A stretch of DNA of 64,000 nt from Affinundibacterium flavidum (GTDB lineage: Bacteria; Pseudomonadota; Gammaproteobacteria; Burkholderiales; Burkholderiaceae_D), in assembly GCF_014284175.1 (NCBI RefSeq), contig NZ_JACOGA010000006.1, positions 124,001-188,000 on the forward strand. Reading direction: 5' to 3'. Numbering within the stretch: position 1 is the stretch's first letter; each line of letters opens with the position of its first letter. The position numbers and the translations under genes were made by a program. Below are positions 60,328-64,000 of this stretch, piece by piece. Below the pieces are notes generated by a model. It saw nothing but the letters and a program-made list of their open reading frames with translations. It ran no database searches and was not told where the DNA came from.

Positions 60328-60678
60328 GATTTCCTTGTTGCGGAGCTTGGCGAGTTGCTTGAGGCGGATAGGTCAACAGAACCTAATACATGCCCGATTG
60401 AAAATTGACAGCGAGTCAGTGAATCAGCGAATTCGCTGCGCTGACAAAAAATAAAGAATTGTGAGTATTCCTGAATACCTGCTCGAATGCAAACGGAGCT
60501 GAAGTTATCTTGATTGCCGCTTCGATGCATACGGCATACGTTGCCTTCCTTCTTCGCTGTTTTGCGCACGTACTATCTATGACAAATGTTATGAATACTT
60601 TTAGATAAAATTAAAATTAATCTGATCTCACAGATCTTAACTTGATAAAATAAATGATACAAAACAAGGAGTGCCACC
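60328..60678. other. Intergenic region with a short repeat
   Basis: A 351-bp divergent spacer containing GGTCAACAGAACCTA (60371-60385), repeated with one change at 61211-61225. Otherwise no gene seen. AAGGAG lies before the plus-strand ATG at 60679. Confidence 0.45.
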
Positions 60679-61200
60679 ATGATGTTTCGAAACGCGATTG
60701 CTGCTGTGAGCCTGATGCTTCTGAGCCTTGCCTTATCGGCGCAAAGTCAGGCGCAACAAGTCATCATCCAATGTGATTCCAAAGCCGGAGAAATGAATAT
60801 CCGCTATCGCGCTTCGGTAGAGCCAGAATCGCCGGGCGTTTCAGACCCATCACCTGGTACGCAACGCATAGATTTTAGTTCCTTGGTTCGCCCTACAGTT
60901 TGCCCAGAGTCTGGAGTGTGCATGATCACCGAGCTTAAAGAAGCTAAGCTCACTTGCCAGTTACCGGGAGCGATTTACGGCCTGACTTTCAAGCCCGTTC
61001 CCGGGAATTCAAACCGTCAGGGCATGTGCGGTGGAGTCATTTCTGGCACAGTAGAAATTAAGAAAAATGCTCAGCCTTTCATGCCCAAAACATCATTTGA
61101 TACAGCCATGTGTAGCGACAAAGAGGACGCCGTCTTGGAATTCATTCACATCGCTGTGAATAAGAAAAGTCCTGAATTGCGTTGGCGGAAACTGCCTTGA
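60679..61200 (+). CDS. Secreted hypothetical protein
   Basis: A 173-residue protein with a signal peptide (AIAAVSLMLLSLALSAQSQA) and four or more Cys in the mature part (VIIQCDSKAG, TVCPESGVCMI, LTCQLPG, GMCGGV, TAMCSDKE), suggesting disulphides in the periplasm or outside. No family recognised. A start ATGATG has AAGGAG upstream. It lies between two copies of a 15-bp repeat. Confidence 0.7.
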   Translation: MMFRNAIAAVSLMLLSLALSAQSQAQQVIIQCDSKAGEMNIRYRASVEPESPGVSDPSPGTQRIDFSSLVRPTVCPESGVCMITELKEAKLTCQLPGAIYGLTFKPVPGNSNRQGMCGGVISGTVEIKKNAQPFMPKTSFDTAMCSDKEDAVLEFIHIAVNKKSPELRWRKLP

Positions 61201-61210
61201 CTAAAATAAA

Positions 61211-61225
61211 GGTCAACAGACCCTA
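61211..61225 (+). repeat. Short repeat, possible MITE end remnant
   Basis: GGTCAACAGACCCTA, nearly the same as 60371-60385 and similar to the outer bases of the 370-bp element (GTAAACAGGTCCTA at 9676-9689). Confidence 0.4.
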
Positions 61226-61413
61226 GGCCTGCATTTTTTGCTTTTCTTGCGGCGTAGAGTCACTCAATACCGATTGAACACTATGCAGCGGTAATCAAGC
61301 CTTACGGAAAAACCATTTTCAAGTCTATTTGTTTGTTCAAGTCGCATTCAAGGAAGTCCTAAGCTTTACTTTCGCTACAGAATTCACTGTGAGACAAGCA
61401 GATCAGTATGTAC

Positions 61414-61719
61414 TTAATCTTTGGCGGTGAGATGACGAGTTGGCACCATAGTCTGATGTAAGATCGCCAAAACGATTAAATCGGTTTGAACTAGTTGGTA
61501 GTAAATCATATGACTTCCTTGAGGAAAGCTATATATTTTTGTACCCAGCTCTTCACTACGATCGATGCCGAGTAATGGATGTTTGAGTAGATGACGTAGT
61601 GCGGTGCGCAGTTCAACGATATAAGTTTGCGCTTGTACGCGGCCCCAATTCTTGAGCGTATATTGACGAATCCCAAGCAAGTCTTGTTTGGCTTGCTCGG
61701 TAAATATTAGACGTAGCAT
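61414..61719 (-). CDS. ParE/RelE-family toxin
   Basis: A 101-residue toxin of the ParE type. The start MLRLIFTEQAKQDLLGIRQYTLKNWG and the C-terminal IYSFPQGSHMIYYQL are typical. ParE toxins act on gyrase; RelE types cut mRNA; the subtype is inferred. It is nine bases after the antitoxin gene, in one operon. Confidence 0.85.
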   Translation of the reverse strand: MLRLIFTEQAKQDLLGIRQYTLKNWGRVQAQTYIVELRTALRHLLKHPLLGIDRSEELGTKIYSFPQGSHMIYYQLVQTDLIVLAILHQTMVPTRHLTAKD

Positions 61720-61728
61720 TTGAAAAAA

Positions 61729-61989
61729 TTAAGTATTGTTGTCATCGAGTAGCGATTGCAACAATGCTTCACCATCATGTATTTTTCCGTCGTTAATATC
61801 ATTCAAAGCGTGCTGGATTTTGTCTTGCAGTTGCTGTAATTTGAGAGTCTCCAATGCGGCGTAATCTTCGATCGATAGCATAACCGCCACCGCCTTACCA
61901 TTGCGACTGATTTCAACAGGAGCTCGTTGCACCTTCAATAATAAATCGCCGAATTGCGTTTTCGCTTGATTAGAGGTCAGAGTTTCCAT
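61729..61989 (-). CDS. Phd/YefM-family antitoxin
   Basis: An 86-residue antitoxin. The N-terminal Phd fold (METLTSNQAKTQFGDLLLKVQRAPVEISRNGKAVAVM begins it, in two parts) binds DNA and the acidic C-terminus neutralises the toxin. A palindrome upstream is its likely operator. Confidence 0.85.
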   Translation of the reverse strand: METLTSNQAKTQFGDLLLKVQRAPVEISRNGKAVAVMLSIEDYAALETLKLQQLQDKIQHALNDINDGKIHDGEALLQSLLDDNNT

Positions 61990-62009
61990 AATGCATATTC
62001 CTGATGATT

Positions 62010-62032
62010 AATTCGTTCGAATCGAGCGAATT
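62010..62032. promoter_or_regulatory. Operator of the toxin-antitoxin operon
   Basis: A 23-bp inverted repeat, AATTCGTTCGA-A-TCGAGCGAATT, one mismatch, just upstream of the antitoxin start. Likely autoregulation site. Confidence 0.65.
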
Positions 62033-62084
62033 ATCTGATTATATGCCTAATTTGTGGGCGCGTTAACTGTCTGAATTTGTGAGA

Positions 62085-62843
62085 TTAGGCGCATTTCTTA
62101 AATTTCAAAAAACCATTCAAAGCAAGACGCGCAGTACTTGGATCATCGTTTAGCAGTGTTGGCTGCGCGATTTGCGCGGCGTGAAAGATCGTTCCTTCGT
62201 AGAACAGTGCGCGATTCGATTTGGCTTCGACTGTGTGCATCAGTTCAAAATACGCATTGCTAGCGTGTAGATAGCTGGCTGGTGCTTGTAGCTTCTCATC
62301 GCAGACCTGCGTGGATGCGTGCTGTAGATCAGTGAGTAATTGACGTGTGTCGTCGATGCCTAGCTTGGGTCGATAAAAACTGGTGCCGCCTAACTCGGGG
62401 CGGTCGAACAGATAGACCACTGCGGCGGCGATGCCCATGCCGGGTGGAGAGCTTTCTGCATCCCGATGGCAGAGCCTTTGTAAGGGGTGTAACTGTGGTG
62501 GCTGTAAAGTCGTCATGGACATGCGACATGCAACACCGAGCTGGCGTCGAGCTTGGAAATACGGTCGTAATTGCAGCATGAAAAATTGTTCTAGGGCGAG
62601 CGCAAACTGGCGTCCCATATTGATTTCCACGCCAGGAAAATAGTTATCGTTGTCGTAGCGAAATGCATAGCGCTGCTCTTGCGCAAAGTCGACGAGTGCT
62701 CGCGGTTCGCGCAAGAAATCATCGATCACCAGACAATCGTGTCCATCAAATAAGGGCAGTCTTTGTATCGTTGCTTGTGGGTTAAACAGGCTTGATGGAT
62801 TGCTGACGACGTAGCCTGTCGGATTATTCAGGGATAGGTTCAT
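62085..62843 (-). CDS. DUF6445 family 2-oxoglutarate/Fe(II) oxygenase-like protein
   Basis: A 252-residue protein. Metal ligands of the oxygenase fold appear in CHRDAESS (HxD), TIFHAAQIA (distal His) and ARLALNGFLKF (Arg). It resembles the DUF6445 group that is often found near tryptophan halogenases and TonB receptors; this link is from memory. No signal peptide. It starts 42 bp after the GH16 stop and is probably co-transcribed with it from the LacI-operator promoter. Substrate unknown. Confidence 0.75.
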   Translation of the reverse strand: MNLSLNNPTGYVVSNPSSLFNPQATIQRLPLFDGHDCLVIDDFLREPRALVDFAQEQRYAFRYDNDNYFPGVEINMGRQFALALEQFFMLQLRPYFQARRQLGVACRMSMTTLQPPQLHPLQRLCHRDAESSPPGMGIAAAVVYLFDRPELGGTSFYRPKLGIDDTRQLLTDLQHASTQVCDEKLQAPASYLHASNAYFELMHTVEAKSNRALFYEGTIFHAAQIAQPTLLNDDPSTARLALNGFLKFKKCA

Positions 62844-62885
62844 GCGGGTTATCGATTATGCTTGACTATGGCTAATTATGGTTGA

Positions 62886-63857
62886 TTACGGTTGATATAC
62901 CCGCACATAATCGATTTCAAATTTGCTGGGAAAAATGCTGTCATCGACAGTTCCACCGAGATCGCCACCGATGGCTAAATTCAGAATCAGATATTGCGGC
63001 TGATCGAATGGCCATTTTTTGTAATCGCCATTTTTGGGATTGATGAATTGGAAGTAATACTTGTTGTCGACGCCGATGGCGACTTGTTCTTGATTCCAAA
63101 ACAGTTGATAAATATGGAAAGCATCGCAGGCATCATTGACCACCGTCTCTTTGGTGTTGCCGGTGCCGCTAGGCCAGTTGTAGAACGCAGAATACGCGCT
63201 ACCCAAGATTTTTCCCTTGTTCTTGCCTACGTGTTCCATGATATCGATTTCACCGTCATCAGGCCATACGCCTTTGCTGCCCAAAGTCCAGATGGCTGGC
63301 CAAGTGCCTAGCCCGCATGGGAGTTTCGCACGAATTTCAAAATAACCATAAGTCCAGCTGGCTTTGCCGCGCGTTAGCAGGCGGGCTGAGGTGTAAGCTT
63401 GGCCACCAAAATCTGGTGCTGCGCTAAGCTGTTCTTTGCGTGCGGTAATCGTCAGCAAGCCGTTTTCTACCATGCTATTTTCTAGCCGATCTTTTGCGTA
63501 GTATTGCGCTTCATTGTTATACCACCCAGCCTTGTTGCGCTCGGTGTCAAACATCCATTTCGATGCATCGGGTAAGCCGCTACGATCAAATTCATCGGCC
63601 CACACCAGTTTCCAATTCGTCGGTACGCCAGCGCCCGGCAAGGCAGGGGCACTGACCACAGGTGTGGAATTGCCGTTGCTAACAGGTGTGCTTGTAGATG
63701 TCGCCGAACTGGCCGTACTGGCTGAACTTCCACCGCAGGCGCTGACGATACTGCACATCCCGATCACCGCAAATGCGCGCCCCAATTGCCACCATTGATG
63801 TACGAGAGTAGGGGGATTAGTGCTTGATGAGCAGGGGTGGTCGTCGAGAAATTGCAT
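62886..63857 (-). CDS. GH16 beta-glucanase lipoprotein (laminarinase-like)
   Basis: A 323-residue lipoprotein. A long signal region ends in the lipobox SIVSACGG (Cys about 41), a Ser/Thr-rich linker (about 42-75) and a GH16 jelly-roll. The catalytic motif is DGEIDIMEHVG, where ExDxxE holds nucleophile and acid/base; WADEFDRSG and the W-rich GTWPAIWTLG are typical of beta-1,3-glucanases. ATG 63857 has GGAGAC seven bases upstream; ATG 63863 is too close to it. A LacI-type operator lies in its promoter. Confidence 0.92.
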   Translation of the reverse strand: MQFLDDHPCSSSTNPPTLVHQWWQLGRAFAVIGMCSIVSACGGSSASTASSATSTSTPVSNGNSTPVVSAPALPGAGVPTNWKLVWADEFDRSGLPDASKWMFDTERNKAGWYNNEAQYYAKDRLENSMVENGLLTITARKEQLSAAPDFGGQAYTSARLLTRGKASWTYGYFEIRAKLPCGLGTWPAIWTLGSKGVWPDDGEIDIMEHVGKNKGKILGSAYSAFYNWPSGTGNTKETVVNDACDAFHIYQLFWNQEQVAIGVDNKYYFQFINPKNGDYKKWPFDQPQYLILNLAIGGDLGGTVDDSIFPSKFEIDYVRVYQP

Positions 63858-63917
63858 GCACATGTCTCCGGTGTCGTCTAGTTTTTAGGGCTTTTGTTGC
63901 ATTCCAGTGGAAAAATA

Positions 63918-63931
63918 TGGAATCGTTTCCA
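63918..63931. promoter_or_regulatory. LacI-type operator upstream of GH16
   Basis: TGGAATCGTTTCCA, the reverse complement of the operator at 49870. It lies 11 bp downstream of the -10 box on the minus strand. Confidence 0.8.
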
Positions 63932-63942
63932 ATTTGTTGAGA

Positions 63943-63972
63943 AGTATGGCATTATTCATTTTTAGGTGTCAA
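63943..63972 (-). promoter_or_regulatory. Sigma-70 promoter of GH16
   Basis: On the minus strand TTGACA (63972-63967), an 18-bp spacer and CATACT (63948-63943). The layout is the same as at 49828-49857. Confidence 0.72.
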
Positions 63973-64000
63973 CAGAAAAAAACGATACAGGCGCATCAAA

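Overview
The window looks like a chromosomal segment of a betaproteobacterium, most likely order Burkholderiales, family Oxalobacteraceae (Undibacterium-like). This rests on gene content and order: rsmB-DUF4390-ntrY-ntrX, DUF3567 and DUF1840 proteins, mnmG-rsmG-parA-parB followed by the complete F-type ATP synthase operon. Coding density is high and GC content is moderate. I saw no rRNA, tRNA or CRISPR array.

Layout. Positions 1-4585 are one end of a Tn7-like (Tn6022/AbaR-type) transposon with TniB (partial), TniA and a TnsA-like endonuclease, plus one outward-facing cargo gene (DUF6161-like membrane protein). It interrupts comM, whose 3' part resumes at 4586. From 5.5 to 17.7 kb there is a chemoreceptor, an M20 amidohydrolase, DUF3567, the ntrX-ntrY-DUF4390-rsmB group (all minus strand), a lysophospholipase-like hydrolase, DUF1840 and a lipoprotein. 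This part carries three small terminal-inverted-repeat (MITE-like) elements. From 18.1 to 20.3 kb there is a LytS/LytR-type two-component system preceded by a small membrane protein that is a paralogue of the kinase's membrane domain. From 20.4 to 30.4 kb come mtnN, flanked on both sides by spacers with perfect DnaA boxes, then a BtaA-like betaine-lipid gene, glycerol kinase, a YgjP-type metallopeptidase, a two-domain FKBP, mmsA and a GH19 chitinase-like lipoprotein.

From 30.5 to 34.6 kb there are a large TonB-dependent receptor and a TauE/SafE permease. From 34.6 to 47.8 kb lies the origin-proximal housekeeping block: mnmG, rsmG, parA and parB with four parS-like palindromes, then atpIBEFHAGDC. 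Next are a CoA-binding protein and a PPK2-type polyphosphate kinase (47.9-49.2 kb). From 49.8 kb to the end is accessory metabolism: a TonB-dependent receptor and a flavin-dependent halogenase, a 1393-residue DUF3857-transglutaminase-Sel1 protein, a DUF4892-OmpA protein, a ParE/Phd toxin-antitoxin pair, a DUF6445 oxygenase-like protein and a GH16 beta-glucanase lipoprotein.

How the genes work together. The most system-like signal is at the right end. The receptor at 50366 and the GH16 glucanase at 63857 have the same promoter layout: TTGACA, an 18-bp spacer, a -10 box, then the same 14-bp LacI-type palindrome 11-12 bp downstream. Together with the halogenase and DUF6445 genes this suggests a LacI-regulated glycan-utilisation regulon whose regulator lies outside the window. 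The second notable signals are the comM-disrupting transposon with its uncharacterised cargo gene, and the paired DnaA-box spacers around mtnN.
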